Shown here piece by piece: positions 34,751-45,831 of a stretch of 64,000 nt of DNA. Source of the DNA: Mycobacterium sp. 141. GTDB taxonomy: Bacteria; Actinomycetota; Actinomycetes; Mycobacteriales; Mycobacteriaceae. Below the pieces are notes generated by a model. The model saw nothing but the letters and a program-made list of their open reading frames with translations, searched no databases and was not told the DNA's origin. The DNA lies in assembly GCF_000382405.1 (NCBI RefSeq), contig NZ_KB908257.1, forward strand, positions 62,001 through 126,000. Reading direction: 5' to 3'. A program made the translations under genes and the position numbers. How positions within the stretch are numbered: the stretch's first letter is position 1; each line of letters starts with the position of its first letter.

Positions 34751-35000
34751 TGCCGGGCGACGAGATGCGGGGAACGAGGGTACTCAGTCGACGCGGTCCA
34801 GAATTGCCCGGTCATCTCCAGGGGGGCGGAAATGGGTTGGAGCTGACCTACGTCTTCCTGCCGGCATGTGTTGGGGGCTCGCACGCTCATTGCTCCCACG
34901 GCCGACTCGCGTTGGATCGGCAACTCTGAGCTCCGTTCGCAACAGGTTCGTTGCGTCGGCGGAGATGTAACTTCACCTGCGTGGGTCCCCTCGTCGTGCG
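34751..35000. other. Degenerate sequence, no intact gene
   Basis: Between the duplicated tail fragment and the truncated acetyltransferase. Short frames on both strands have no recognisable domain. With the fragments on each side this looks like decayed accessory DNA at the island junction. Confidence 0.5.
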
Positions 35001-35327
35001 GTGTGGACCTTCCGCCAACACCCACCTCTGTTGGTCGTCGACGACGGTGCCGACGTCCCTGAGATCACCATCGCAGTGGCCCCTGCGTTTCGTGGACGGG
35101 GAGTTGGTGCCGCTCTACTCGATGAGTTGTTCGTGCGAGCCGGCGGGCGGTACGAGGCGCTTGGGCTCAATGTTCACCAACGCAATCCGGCGCGTCGTCT
35201 GTATCAACGCAAAGGTTTTCAGCCGGTGGGTCGAGGCCGGGGAGCTCTTGGCATTGCAATGCTTAAGTTTACGAGGTCGGGAACAAATCCAGGGAAACCC
35301 ATGTTGACCGGTTCGACAACAAGTTGA
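35001..35327 (+). pseudogene. Truncated GNAT acetyltransferase
   Basis: 108 residues containing only the C-terminal half of a GNAT domain: the acetyl-CoA motif 'VAPAFRGRGVGAALLDELF' followed by 'LGLNVHQRNPARRLYQRKGF'. About 60 N-terminal residues normal for the family are absent and no ribosome site precedes the GTG at 35001. The C-terminal tail runs on into the dnaK promoter region. Probably a remnant rather than a working enzyme. Confidence 0.65.
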
Positions 35328-35343
35328 GTGAAACAGACTCAAG
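35323..35343. promoter_or_regulatory. HAIR element (HspR operator) upstream of dnaK
   Basis: GTTGAGT-N7-ACTCAAG, one base from the HspR consensus CTTGAGT-N7-ACTCAAG. HspR with DnaK as co-repressor is the known regulator. A TTGACA -35-like hexamer follows at 35350. Confidence 0.9.
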
Positions 35344-35377
35344 TCTGGGTTGACAAGCGATAGCCGGTCGGAGCAGA

Positions 35378-35398
35378 CTTGAGCGCAGTCCGCTCAGA
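35378..35398. promoter_or_regulatory. Second, weaker HAIR-like site before dnaK
   Basis: CTTGAGC-N7-GCTCAGA. The left arm matches the HspR consensus in six of seven bases and the right arm in about four. It sits 30 bases before the dnaK ATG. Confidence 0.6.
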
Positions 35399-35427
35399 CC
35401 CCTATATGTCTAACAGGAGGCAACACT

Positions 35428-37277
<1,850 letters not shown>

Positions 37278-37281
<4 letters not shown>

Positions 37282-37934
37282 GTGAGAACGATTCGCACGA
37301 GCCGGTGACGATCACCGACAAACGGCGCGTCGATCCCAGCACCGGCGAGGTACGCCCGCGCACGCGAGGAGTAGAACAGCCAGAGCAGGCGTCGGCCCCC
37401 AGCGGGCCGGCGTCCGCCGCGCCCGGCGCCTCGGGTCCGGCCGCCGACACCGGCGCATCCAACGATGAGATCGCCGAATTGAAGGCCACCCTGCAGCGGG
37501 TCAAGGCGGAGTACGACAACTACCGCAAGCGCGCCCTGCGGGATCAGCAGCTCGTCGCCGAGCGGAGCAAGGGCGCCGTCGTCACCCAGTTGCTGGGCGT
37601 GCTCGATGACCTCGAGCGGGCCCGCAGCCACGGTGACCTGGAATCCGGACCGCTCAAGGCCGTTGCCGACAAGCTGATCGGCGCGCTTGAGGGGCTTGGC
37701 CTTTCCGCATTCGGTCAAGAGGGCGACGAATTCGACCCGTCGCTGCACGAGGCCGTGCAGCACGAGGGCGACGGAACCCATCCGGTGATCGGAACGGTGA
37801 TGCGCCGCGGCTACAAGGTCGGTGATCAGGTGGTGCGGCACGCCATGGTCGGTGTCGTCGACACCGTGCCCGGCGCCGGCGGTGCCGATAATCCGGACGC
37901 CGCAGCCGCCCAGGCCCCAAAATCAAACAACTAG
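37278..37934 (+). CDS. grpE: Nucleotide exchange factor GrpE
   Basis: 218-residue co-chaperone that releases ADP from DnaK. An acidic, alanine- and proline-rich N-terminus (to about 55) is followed by a long helix ('[19 protein letters not shown]') and a C-terminal beta domain with '[20 protein letters not shown]'. GTG start overlaps the dnaK stop, giving coupled translation. Confidence 0.97.
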
Positions 37935-37974
37935 ACGAACCAACTAAAGAGACGAGGTAAGGAGGTGGCGCAGT

Positions 37975-39162
37975 ATGGCCCAGCGTGAATGGGTCGAAAA
38001 GGACTTCTACAAGGAGCTTGGCGTCTCCTCTGACGCCAGCGCCGACCAGATCAAGAAGGCCTACCGGAAACTGGCCTCCGAGCTGCATCCCGACCGGAAC
38101 CCCGATGCGGGAGCCGCGGAGCGGTTCAAGGCGGTATCCGAAGCCAACAGCGTTCTGTCGGACCCCGCGAAGCGCAAGGAGTATGACGAAACCCGGCGGC
38201 TGTTCGCCGACGGCGGCTTCGGCCGCCGGTTCAACACCGGCGGCAGCGGTGGCGGTGGCGGCTTCAGTGGCGGATACGGTGCCGACGGAGCTGAATTCAA
38301 CCTCGGTGACCTATTCGATGCGGCCGGACAGAGCGGCGGCGCGAACATCGGTGATCTCTTCGGCGGATTGTTCGGGCGCGGTGCGCAACCGCGCCCGAGC
38401 CGGCCGCGGCGGGGCAATGACCTGGAAACCGAGACCGAACTGTCGTTCCTGGAAGCCACCAAAGGCGTGGCCATGCCGCTGCGGCTGACCAGCCCGGCGC
38501 CGTGCACCAACTGCCACGGCAGCGGTGCGCGTCCGGGCACCAGCCCGAAGGTGTGCCCGAACTGCAACGGTTCTGGTGTGGTCAACCGCAACCAGGGCGC
38601 GTTCGGGTTCTCCGAGCCGTGCACCGAATGCCGGGGCAGCGGCTCGATCATCGAGCACCCGTGTGACGAGTGCAAAGGTACCGGTGTCACCACCCGCACC
38701 CGCACCATCAACGTCCGCATCCCACCGGGCGTCGAGGACGGGCAGCGGATCCGGTTGGCCGGACAGGGTGAAGCCGGGTTGCGCGGCGCACCATCTGGAG
38801 ACCTCTATGTCACCGTGCATGTGCGCCCGGACAAGGTGTTCGGCCGTGACGGCGACGACCTGACCGTCGCAGTCCCGGTGAGCTTCCACGAACTGGCGCT
38901 TGGCACAACGCTTTCCGTGCCCACGCTGGACGGCAAGGTCGGCGTCCGGGTGCCCAAGGGCACGTCCGACGGCCGGATCCTGCGGGTTCGTGGACGCGGA
39001 GTGCCCAAGCGGTCCGGTGGTCACGGCGACCTGCTGGTCACCGTGAAGGTGGCGGTACCGCCGAAGCTCGAAGGCGAAGCGGCCGAGGCGCTGGAGGCAT
39101 ACGCGAAAGCCGAGCGGGCCAGCGGTTTTGACCCGCGGGCCGGATGGGCGGGCAACGTATGA
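37975..39162 (+). CDS. dnaJ: Co-chaperone DnaJ (type I Hsp40)
   Basis: 395 residues: J domain with HPD at 'ELHPDRNP', a glycine-rich linker (about 80-135), four CxxCxGxG zinc repeats ('CTNCHGSG', 'CPNCNGSG', 'CTECRGSG', 'CDECKGTG') and the C-terminal substrate domain. This is the full DnaJ1 type. ATG at 37975 is preceded by AAGGAGG. The stop overlaps the hspR ATG. Confidence 0.97.
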   Translation: MAQREWVEKDFYKELGVSSDASADQIKKAYRKLASELHPDRNPDAGAAERFKAVSEANSVLSDPAKRKEYDETRRLFADGGFGRRFNTGGSGGGGGFSGGYGADGAEFNLGDLFDAAGQSGGANIGDLFGGLFGRGAQPRPSRPRRGNDLETETELSFLEATKGVAMPLRLTSPAPCTNCHGSGARPGTSPKVCPNCNGSGVVNRNQGAFGFSEPCTECRGSGSIIEHPCDECKGTGVTTRTRTINVRIPPGVEDGQRIRLAGQGEAGLRGAPSGDLYVTVHVRPDKVFGRDGDDLTVAVPVSFHELALGTTLSVPTLDGKVGVRVPKGTSDGRILRVRGRGVPKRSGGHGDLLVTVKVAVPPKLEGEAAEALEAYAKAERASGFDPRAGWAGNV

Positions 39163-39536
39163 GTAAGCGTAAAGAGGAAGCCCGCACGTTTCTGATCTCG
39201 GTGGCAGCCGAGCTGGCCGGTATGCACGCGCAGACCCTGCGCACATACGACCGGCTCGGCCTGGTCACCCCGCAACGCAGTTCCGGTGGGGGACGGCGGT
39301 ATTCGGAGCGTGACGTCGATCTGCTGCGCGAGGTGCAGCGCCTGTCCCAGGACGAAGGCGTCAACCTCGCCGGCATCAAGCGCATCATCGAACTCACCAA
39401 TCAGGTCGATGCCCTGCGTGCCAGGGTTTCGGAGCTGACCCAGCAGGTGGAGCAGCTCAGCGGAGGCTCCCGCCACGATGTCGGGATGACCTCCAAGGCC
39501 GTGGTCGTCTGGCAGCCCCGGCGGGGCGTCCGCTAG
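39159..39536 (+). CDS. hspR: Heat-shock repressor HspR (MerR family)
   Basis: 125-residue MerR-type winged helix ('[21 protein letters not shown]') with a C-terminal coiled coil ('[15 protein letters not shown]'). It binds the HAIR repeats before dnaK and clpB and works together with DnaK. ATG at 39159 overlaps the dnaJ stop (ATGA), so it is made with the chaperones it represses. Confidence 0.97.
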   Translation: MSKRKEEARTFLISVAAELAGMHAQTLRTYDRLGLVTPQRSSGGGRRYSERDVDLLREVQRLSQDEGVNLAGIKRIIELTNQVDALRARVSELTQQVEQLSGGSRHDVGMTSKAVVVWQPRRGVR

Positions 39537-39545
39537 TTGCCGAGC

Positions 39546-39592
39546 GGCCAGTTATTGCACGCGAATTTCGAAAAACCGTGTCATAACCGGCC
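39546..39592. terminator. Bidirectional hairpin between hspR and aldose epimerase
   Basis: GGCCAGTTAT at 39546-39555 pairs with ATAACCGGCC at 39583-39592 (one G-T mismatch); the loop holds AAAAA. It lies between two convergent genes and so can serve both. Confidence 0.55.
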
Positions 39593-39601
39593 ATTCGACA
39601 T

Positions 39602-40504
39602 TTAGCTGACCTTGATCGAAAACGTACTGGTTTCCGGCTGTCCCGGAACGGCCATCGCGTAGTCGCCGCGGCATAGTGCGTCGGTGGGCGCGGCCATCGG
39701 CTCGATCCCGATGACTTCGTCGTTGTTTGGTGCGAAGAGCTGCGCGGCCGGATAGCCGCGCACGAACGTCACCTCGACACGCCGTCCGCCCCCCGAGATC
39801 GCGAATACCGAACCATCGCCAACCTGGTCGAACCCATGGTCGAGTTCGGTGGCCTTGAGCGGCTCGGTGCCGCCAACCCATTCCTCGGTGTCGCCGGTTG
39901 GGATGCCCCAGTTGTCCACCGGCAGATGCCGCATGGTCGGCGTCTGCAGTTGCCACTCCGCACGGGGCACGTCGGGGAGCTTGAGATACGGGTGATAGCC
40001 GTAACACAGCGGCACCGACGCGGCCGTCGACGGCATCACCGTGGTGGCCACGGTGAGCGTGCGGTCGGCCAGCGTCACCGTCATCGTCAGGATGTGCGGG
40101 AACGGGAAGGTCGTCAGCAGCCGCGGCTTACCACCCCAGTCGAGGATCGCGACCAGCTTGTTGTCGGTCTGTTCGATCACCAACCAACCGGGGTTGGCGG
40201 CCAGTACACCATGGATGGGCACACCATGTTGGTCGCTGCGGACCCCGGCCACGCCGGGTGTGAGCGTCACGACCGCGCCGTTGATGGCATATTTGCTGGC
40301 GCTCAACCGGTTTGCCCACGGGTAGAGGATCGGGATGCCCATTGTCTTGCCGCTGGTGATGTAGGCCTCCAAGCCGCGTCGCTGCCCGAGAAACTCGACG
40401 CCGTCATCGGCCAGCGATGTGCACACCATGCCGGCGACCGGTACGTACGTGGCGGTCAGAGCTGACGACGGGTCGCGCAGGATGACGGGCTGGAAGTCGG
40501 CCAT
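39602..40504 (-). CDS. Aldose 1-epimerase (mutarotase) family protein
   Basis: 300-residue beta-sandwich sugar epimerase. Family features include 'LYPWANRLSASKYAI' near residue 60, 'HGVLAANPGWLV' with the first catalytic histidine, 'CYGYHPYLKLP' with the second and a late acidic residue in 'NNDEVIGIEPM'. It is the last gene of a leftward run that begins at the Esp-like genes, 43 bases after the flavohaemoglobin. Sugar specificity unknown. Confidence 0.88.
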   Translation of the reverse strand: MADFQPVILRDPSSALTATYVPVAGMVCTSLADDGVEFLGQRRGLEAYITSGKTMGIPILYPWANRLSASKYAINGAVVTLTPGVAGVRSDQHGVPIHGVLAANPGWLVIEQTDNKLVAILDWGGKPRLLTTFPFPHILTMTVTLADRTLTVATTVMPSTAASVPLCYGYHPYLKLPDVPRAEWQLQTPTMRHLPVDNWGIPTGDTEEWVGGTEPLKATELDHGFDQVGDGSVFAISGGGRRVEVTFVRGYPAAQLFAPNNDEVIGIEPMAAPTDALCRGDYAMAVPGQPETSTFSIKVS

Positions 40505-40547
40505 GGCGCCAGTCTGTCATGCGCCGGTTGCGGTCACATGAATACGG

Positions 40548-41756
40548 TCAGTCTGTCAGCGGGTCATGCTGGATGCGTTCCGGTGGCGCGCCGCGGGCGA
40601 TCAACGCGGCTTTCGTCGCCTCCACCATGTCGGGACCGCCGCAGATCAGGATCTGCCGGTCACTCCAGCTGCCGTAGCGGGTCACCACGTCGGGAAGCCG
40701 TCCGGTCTGGCGGACATGCAGGCCGCGAGGCGGCTGAACATCGGGATAGTCTGTGGCCCAAGGCGGGTCGGTGCTGTACTCGGAGACCGGTGTCACCGAC
40801 AACCACGGGTTCATCGATGCGATCTGCCAGAGCGTCTTCAGGTCATAGAGGTCGCACGGGTAGCGCCCGCCGAAGAACAGGTGCACGCGAGGGTTCACCC
40901 CGTGCTGGGTCATGTCCATGAGGAGGGTCCGCAGCGGTGCCAGTCCGGTGCTGCCGGCGACCATGAGCACATCCTCGCCGGCCCGGTCGATGTGCATGGC
41001 GCCGTGTGGGCTGGATATCCGCCACCGGTCCCCGGGGTGGGTTTCGGCGACGATCGCGGTGCTCACCATGCCACCGGTCACCGAGCGGACGTGGAACTCG
41101 ATGGCGCCGGACCGGTCTGCGGGAATGGCGGGACTGAGATAACGCCACCGCCGCGGCCACTGCGGTACCCGGACTGTCACGTACTGGCCGGGGTGGTAGA
41201 ACAGTGGCTGGTCGAGGTGCAGGCGGATCACCGAGACGTCGCGCGTGACGCGAAGGTGCTCGATGACGGTGCCGTCGCAGTAGGCCGGGGACTGCTCGGC
41301 ATCGGCCGCCGCGCGCATCACCCCGATGAACAGCCCGACCGCGTCGTGTGCAGCCTCGGCGATCCGATCGGTGAAGCCGGCACCCAGATGCGTGCGCATC
41401 GTGGTGAGCAGGGCGTCCCGCATTGAATCGTAATGCTGTTGCGTCACACCGTATTTACGGTGATCGCGGCCCAACTGGGCGAGGAACGCCACCGGCTCTT
41501 CGGCGCGTTGGGCGATGAGTTCGGAGAACAGCCAGGTCACGGCCTGGGCGAAGACCCTGCGTTGCCGCGCCATGTCCGGCGGGAAAAGGTCCCGTGCGGT
41601 CAGGTCGGTGGCGAACCAATGGGTGTAGAAATCACGGATCAGGGTGTCGGAACCGTGTTCGGGGTCGACGGCATCGCGGAGTACCTGCAACGCATCACGG
41701 TCATCGAGGCCCACGCGGTCGCATTCTAAACGTGCCGATGTGCGGGCTGAACTCAC
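40548..41756 (-). CDS. Flavohaemoglobin, type II (Rv0385-like globin-FAD-NAD protein)
   Basis: 402 residues: a globin-like domain (about 1-145, with 'GRDHRKYGVTQQHY'), an FAD domain ('YHPGQYVTVRVP', 'RRWRYLSPA') and an NAD domain ('MVAGSTGLAPLRTLL', 'LICGGPDMV'). Mycobacterial type II flavohaemoglobins have altered haem-pocket residues and have been linked to D-lactate oxidation rather than nitric oxide removal. GTG at 41756 overlaps the stop of the EspD-like gene (GTGA), so this enzyme is translationally coupled to a type VII secretion gene cluster. Confidence 0.87.
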   Translation of the reverse strand: MSSARTSARLECDRVGLDDRDALQVLRDAVDPEHGSDTLIRDFYTHWFATDLTARDLFPPDMARQRRVFAQAVTWLFSELIAQRAEEPVAFLAQLGRDHRKYGVTQQHYDSMRDALLTTMRTHLGAGFTDRIAEAAHDAVGLFIGVMRAAADAEQSPAYCDGTVIEHLRVTRDVSVIRLHLDQPLFYHPGQYVTVRVPQWPRRWRYLSPAIPADRSGAIEFHVRSVTGGMVSTAIVAETHPGDRWRISSPHGAMHIDRAGEDVLMVAGSTGLAPLRTLLMDMTQHGVNPRVHLFFGGRYPCDLYDLKTLWQIASMNPWLSVTPVSEYSTDPPWATDYPDVQPPRGLHVRQTGRLPDVVTRYGSWSDRQILICGGPDMVEATKAALIARGAPPERIQHDPLTD

Positions 41757-42280
41757 TGCCGCCGATATTGGGCGACGAAATCGGCCTCGGCCTCTTTGGC
41801 CTGTTGGATGCTCGGCAGGGACATGCCGAATTCCACGAAATTGCGGGCGGATGAGTGGTCCATGCCCTGTTTGACCAGCATGCTGTACACGAAGTAGTTC
41901 AGGCCCGCCTGCGACTTCTTGAGGGCGATCGCCGCGGTCCGCAGGATCTCGTGACCGAGCTCGGACTCGGTCATCCGGCTGGCCCGGGACGAAAGCTGAA
42001 TCTGTTGCAGCTGACCGCTGATCGCCGCGGTGACACTGACCGTACCTGGCGGATTGGTGACGACGAACAGCGAGAACATGGTTTCTTGTTCCTCGTCGCC
42101 TGCCGCCTGAGCGGGTTCGTGGAAGGCGGCAAGGTCGCTTTCCGTGTCGTATTCGGCGTGGGATGTGGCGGCCGGTGTGTCCGTGTAGAGGACGTCGATG
42201 TCGACGTCGTCGGCCAGTGGTTGGGGGTCGGAGAAGTCGAACGCGCTCAGCCCGTCGTCGAACCGGTCGTGGTCAGCCAT
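41753..42280 (-). CDS. EspD-like ESX-secretion associated protein
   Basis: 175 residues. An acidic N-terminal third is followed by 'LFVVTNPPGTVSVTAAISG' and 'SSRASRMTESELGHEIL', which match EspD of M. tuberculosis as remembered ('LFTVTNPPRTVSVS', 'ARVAWMSESQLASEIL'). EspD stabilises EspA and EspC and is itself exported. Gene order EspA-, EspC-, EspD-like on the minus strand repeats the espACD operon. No signal peptide, as expected for type VII substrates. Confidence 0.8.
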   Translation of the reverse strand: MADHDRFDDGLSAFDFSDPQPLADDVDIDVLYTDTPAATSHAEYDTESDLAAFHEPAQAAGDEEQETMFSLFVVTNPPGTVSVTAAISGQLQQIQLSSRASRMTESELGHEILRTAAIALKKSQAGLNYFVYSMLVKQGMDHSSARNFVEFGMSLPSIQQAKEAEADFVAQYRRQ

Positions 42281-42340
42281 TGCTCAACCCCCTGGATGCG
42301 CCGGAAGGGACGGTGTCGCAGCGTGAGTGCTGTCGCACCA

Positions 42341-42652
42341 TCAGGTGTATATCGTGGTGCCGAGCACGGAGGCCTGTGTGGAGTCGGTCTGATCGTATTG
42401 GGCGGCGGCCGTATCGAGCATCTCCGACAGTGTCGACGAGACCTTCGCAGCTGCGGCGCACGCGGAGCGGCGGGCGCCGTCGGCAGCCATCACCGCCATG
42501 TTCGTGGCAGAGCAGACCGTGCCGTGCGAGCTCCACATGTTCATTGTGGTGCCCTGTGTTGCGGCGGCAGCTTCGGCGATGGCGCCGGCTGCTTCTGTCT
42601 GCCGACTCGCCAACTCGCGTAGGTGTGCGGTGGTGACGTTCAAATTTCCCAT
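42341..42652 (-). CDS. EspC-like type VII secretion substrate
   Basis: 103-residue helical hairpin protein. 'LNVTTAHLRELASRQTEAA' at the N-terminus and 'SSHGTVCSATN' in the middle parallel EspC ('LTVQPERLGVLASHHD', 'HGPYCS'). 'YDQTD' near residue 87 fits the YxxxD/E export signal. In place of WxG it has the HG-x-x-C turn of EspC. Located between the EspA- and EspD-like genes on the same strand. Confidence 0.82.
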   Translation of the reverse strand: MGNLNVTTAHLRELASRQTEAAGAIAEAAAATQGTTMNMWSSHGTVCSATNMAVMAADGARRSACAAAAKVSSTLSEMLDTAAAQYDQTDSTQASVLGTTIYT

Positions 42653-42667
42653 GGGTATCCCTTCTGG

Positions 42668-44191
42668 TCAGACCTGGTGGGTGGGTGGATGGGAGACGGT
42701 GGGTGCGGCAGTCGGGTGATCCGGATCCAACGTCACGGTGACCGGCCCGGGTACTTGCTCGCGGTCCATGTCGAACTCGAAGTGAATCGGCGCTTGTTCG
42801 CCCGCAGTGCCCGGCCCCGTCGGTGCACCTGCAAGTTCAGCGTCCTCAGGCTTGGACTCCGGCTGACGGTCCTTGTTGGCGTCGTCTTCTTTTGCGTCGT
42901 CTTCTTTTTCTGGGTCCCCACCGTGTTTTTCGTTGGATTCGGCCTCGCCGGTGGCATCGGGATCCTGGGCCTTCTGGTTCTGCGCGTTCTGCGCGGCTTG
43001 CGCACCCTGCTGGGCAGCCTGGCTGATCAACGAACCCAGCGCGCCGCCCAGGCCGCTGAGCAGTCCGCTGGCCTGCCCGACGCCGGACGCGCCGCCAGGC
43101 AGTCCACTCGGCAGTCCGCCGGCTGAACCCGTCGACATGCCGGTCGGGGTCACGGTGCCGTATTCGGAGTGGACCGGGGTGCCACCGGATCGGGAACTGC
43201 CTGCGCCTGCGCCGGGGTTGCCCCCGCCGCCACCCGAGGTTGTGCTGGCACCGGTGCTTGGAGTCGCGTTGGTATCCGACGGAGTGTGGTTGGTCGTCAA
43301 GAGTGGCGAATCGGGCTCGGGCTTGCCGTCAGCCGGCGGATCCTGCTCCGGTGGTCGGGGTTGACTACCACCCGCGGAAGGCGAGAAGAACTGTGCGCCA
43401 TCGAGTCTCGCGTTCGACGCGACGTCGCGGTAGGAATTGGCGGCCTGTTGGATCGCCCGGGCGTTCTGCATGGAGTTGCTGACCATGTTGGCCATCGCCG
43501 GCGTGGCGATCGCCATGCCGCCGGCCACCGCGGCGATCTGAATGGCGACCGAGACCGCTTCGCCGCCGAGCGGGTCGGCCATCGCGATCGAGGCGGGCAG
43601 GATGGCGAGTTGGAGAGTCGTTGCGGCACTGTTGAGTTGCTGCACCGTCACACCGAGCTGTTCGGCTTCCTGCGCCAGGACCTGCGCAATGCTGCTGTCG
43701 GTCTCGGCGAGGCTTTGCATCCGATTCTGCTGCTTGACGTTCTGCTCGGCGTAGGCGCTCGCGCCGCCGCCCGCCCAGCTGTCGTCCGGAGCTGCCGAGC
43801 TGAGCGACTCGCCGACATCGGAGAACTCGCCGGCGCCGTTCGCGAAGCCCGCACCCGTGTCGGGGCTGCCGTCGCCGCACATCTCGGTCATGCCGTTGAT
43901 GACCTTGAGGCCCGCGTCGATGATCGGGGTTTCCGGCGCGTTGGCGAAGAACTGTCGGCCGATGTCGATCAGGGTGCCCAAGCCGTCGGCCAGTCCGCCG
44001 AATGTTCCGCTGAAGATGTCCTTTACGTCGCTGACGATGTCGGAGACGGTGTCGGTGATGTCTTTGACATCCGAGATCTTGCTGACGATGTCGCCGCCGT
44101 GGTGACCGCCGGCGGCACCGGATTCCGGGTGGTGCCGACGGGGGTGGCCCGGGTGATGCCCGCCCGGATTGTGTGGAAACCTCGGCGCCAT
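42668..44191 (-). CDS. EspA/EspE-like type VII secretion substrate with long proline/acid tail
   Basis: 507 residues. After a histidine/proline-rich start (1-35) comes a helical EspA-type region (about 36-260) with 'DDSWAGGGASAYAEQNVKQQ', the W-x-G turn, and 'AQVLAQEAEQLGVTVQQLN'. Two hydrophobic helices follow ('LAILPASIAMADPLGG', 'AIQIAAVAGGMAIATPAMA'). The C-terminal 230 residues are low-complexity, rich in P, G, S, D and E. EspA forms surface filaments with EspC in ESX-1-competent mycobacteria. It begins the Esp-like operon, 120 bases downstream of the GAP-like gene. Confidence 0.78.
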   Translation of the reverse strand: MAPRFPHNPGGHHPGHPRRHHPESGAAGGHHGGDIVSKISDVKDITDTVSDIVSDVKDIFSGTFGGLADGLGTLIDIGRQFFANAPETPIIDAGLKVINGMTEMCGDGSPDTGAGFANGAGEFSDVGESLSSAAPDDSWAGGGASAYAEQNVKQQNRMQSLAETDSSIAQVLAQEAEQLGVTVQQLNSAATTLQLAILPASIAMADPLGGEAVSVAIQIAAVAGGMAIATPAMANMVSNSMQNARAIQQAANSYRDVASNARLDGAQFFSPSAGGSQPRPPEQDPPADGKPEPDSPLLTTNHTPSDTNATPSTGASTTSGGGGGNPGAGAGSSRSGGTPVHSEYGTVTPTGMSTGSAGGLPSGLPGGASGVGQASGLLSGLGGALGSLISQAAQQGAQAAQNAQNQKAQDPDATGEAESNEKHGGDPEKEDDAKEDDANKDRQPESKPEDAELAGAPTGPGTAGEQAPIHFEFDMDREQVPGPVTVTLDPDHPTAAPTVSHPPTHQV

Positions 44192-44311
44192 ATGGCAACG
44201 TCCCCTCTCGTCGCAAATGAGGCTAACAGCGCGTCGGTAGGCCTCGACGCACCAAATTCACGACGGCTTGAGGGGCTAACCGGAAACGAACCCAGTCGGG
44301 TCGGCTTGTCG

Positions 44312-44980
44312 CTAGAGCGCGTGAATACCCTTGTACAGCACCAGAAGTCCGATCACGATGAGGATCCCCGCCATGAGCACCGCATGCTGGCGCTCCATCC
44401 AGTCCTTGACGCGGGCCAGCAGTGGATCCAGGCGATCGCCCGATATCGCGTACGCCAGGATGGGCAGTGCCACTGTCGAGCCGGCGATCGCCGCATAGTA
44501 GATGACTGCGGGCCATGCCCGGTGTTGGCCGAGTCCGGCGCTGCCGATCGTCAAACCCGCTGCGGCACAGATGAACAGCACCTTGGGGTTGATCGCCGTC
44601 AGTGCCGCACCCGTGGCGGCCGCGCGCGCTGGGCTCAGCTTGCTCATGCTGTTCAGCCAGGCCGGGCTGTGTTCGGATTTGGCCCGCGTGAGCCAGCGAT
44701 AGACGCCGAACACGATGAGGGCGACGCCGAGCACGATGCGCAGCCACGACGCCCATCTCGGTGCCTGGTCGAGTCCGCCGAGCAGGCTCGACACTTCGAC
44801 GAACACTGCTGTCAGCACGAAGAGCCCGACGAGCCAGCCACCCAGGAACGCCAGTCCGGTGGGCCGTGGGCGGGGTGTGTGCAGTACCAACACGGCCGGG
44901 ATGATCGACAGTGGCGACAGCGCCACCACGAGTGCCAGCGGGATGAGTTCGGTGAGCACCGATCCCCAGCTTTCGGACAT
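44312..44980 (-). CDS. GAP/LysE-like small membrane exporter
   Basis: 222 residues with six predicted membrane segments, ending in 'AGILIVIGLLVLYKGI'. The conserved features are 'ALSPLSIIPAVLVLHTPRPRPTGL' in short blocks near residues 20-45 and 'ALTAINPKVLFICAAAG'. The GAP family of mycobacteria includes proteins needed for glycopeptidolipid export. Genes on either side are on the same strand. Cargo unknown. Confidence 0.8.
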   Translation of the reverse strand: MSESWGSVLTELIPLALVVALSPLSIIPAVLVLHTPRPRPTGLAFLGGWLVGLFVLTAVFVEVSSLLGGLDQAPRWASWLRIVLGVALIVFGVYRWLTRAKSEHSPAWLNSMSKLSPARAAATGAALTAINPKVLFICAAAGLTIGSAGLGQHRAWPAVIYYAAIAGSTVALPILAYAISGDRLDPLLARVKDWMERQHAVLMAGILIVIGLLVLYKGIHAL

Positions 44981-45043
44981 GGTGTGCTCTCCCGTTCGCA
45001 GGATTTGTCGGAGACGCTGGCAACGATATGGCCTGAGTGACCC

Positions 45044-45667
45044 TTAGGCGCCTTCGAACTGGTTGCGGCCCAGGGTGTCGACGAATGTCGGGCCCGAGAC
45101 GCCGAGTTCGCGTCGGTATGTGTCGGCCCAGCCGCCGAACGGTTGGTGCGCCAGGTATTCGTTGCGGAACCGGTCGTCCTCGGACACTTCGGTCACGCAG
45201 AACGCGGGTATCGCGAGGTCCACCACCGGTCCGCCCCGTTCCACCTCGGAGAGCACCAAAGGGGCGTTCGCGCCGAGGAATCGGTCGATGATCCAGCCGT
45301 CTTCACCCAGCCAGGCCGAATACCGCACCTTCGCGACCACATGCTCGGCCCGCCGCACGATCTGCCCTGCGACCAGCGGATCGAGATCGCGCTCGGCCTC
45401 GTAGCGGGTGCCCCCTACGGCGGGGCCTTTGGCTGTCATGGTTCCGATCGCCTCGTCGCCCAAAGCCTGCACGAGCTCGCCGGGCGTGGTGTCCAGTTCG
45501 GTGGGGGCGGGGCCCTGCACCCGGATCCGGACCGCGTAGCCGTCGGCGGCGAACACGTATGCCTGCACGATGAGGGCGGGTGTGGGGTCCGAAGCGGCTA
45601 CTGCAGGCAATTCGCGGACGAAGAACTTTCGCTCATATTCGAAGTCGCCGAAGCCGTATTCGGACAT
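45044..45667 (-). CDS. CYTH domain protein (triphosphate tunnel metalloenzyme)
   Basis: 207 residues with the CYTH signature near the N-terminus (EYERK, residues about 10-14), arginines on alternate strands ('YAVRIRVQG') and 'LVLSEVERGG' in the second half. Family members hydrolyse triphosphates or make cyclic AMP; mycobacterial versions are mostly simple phosphatases. It stands alone before the GAP-like gene, divergent from clpB. Confidence 0.83.
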   Translation of the reverse strand: MSEYGFGDFEYERKFFVRELPAVAASDPTPALIVQAYVFAADGYAVRIRVQGPAPTELDTTPGELVQALGDEAIGTMTAKGPAVGGTRYEAERDLDPLVAGQIVRRAEHVVAKVRYSAWLGEDGWIIDRFLGANAPLVLSEVERGGPVVDLAIPAFCVTEVSEDDRFRNEYLAHQPFGGWADTYRRELGVSGPTFVDTLGRNQFEGA

Positions 45668-45831
45668 GGGTAGACGTTAGCCTGGCATTGCCGAAACGAC
45701 GTGGATCCTCGCCGTGTACCAGCGGCTGTTCCAGGTCTGGGCGCCCGCCGGCCGCGCCGGCCCGGCAAGATGGGAGTCGCCGGTCACCTCGCGGATCGTG
45801 CCCGCTGCGAGATGACCGGAAAATTTTCAGA

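Noticed and set aside
43169..45040. 623-codon rightward open frame antisense to the Esp-like, GAP-like genes
   Set aside because: High-GC shadow frame, with no domain and composition (H, R, G, D rich) typical of antisense frames.
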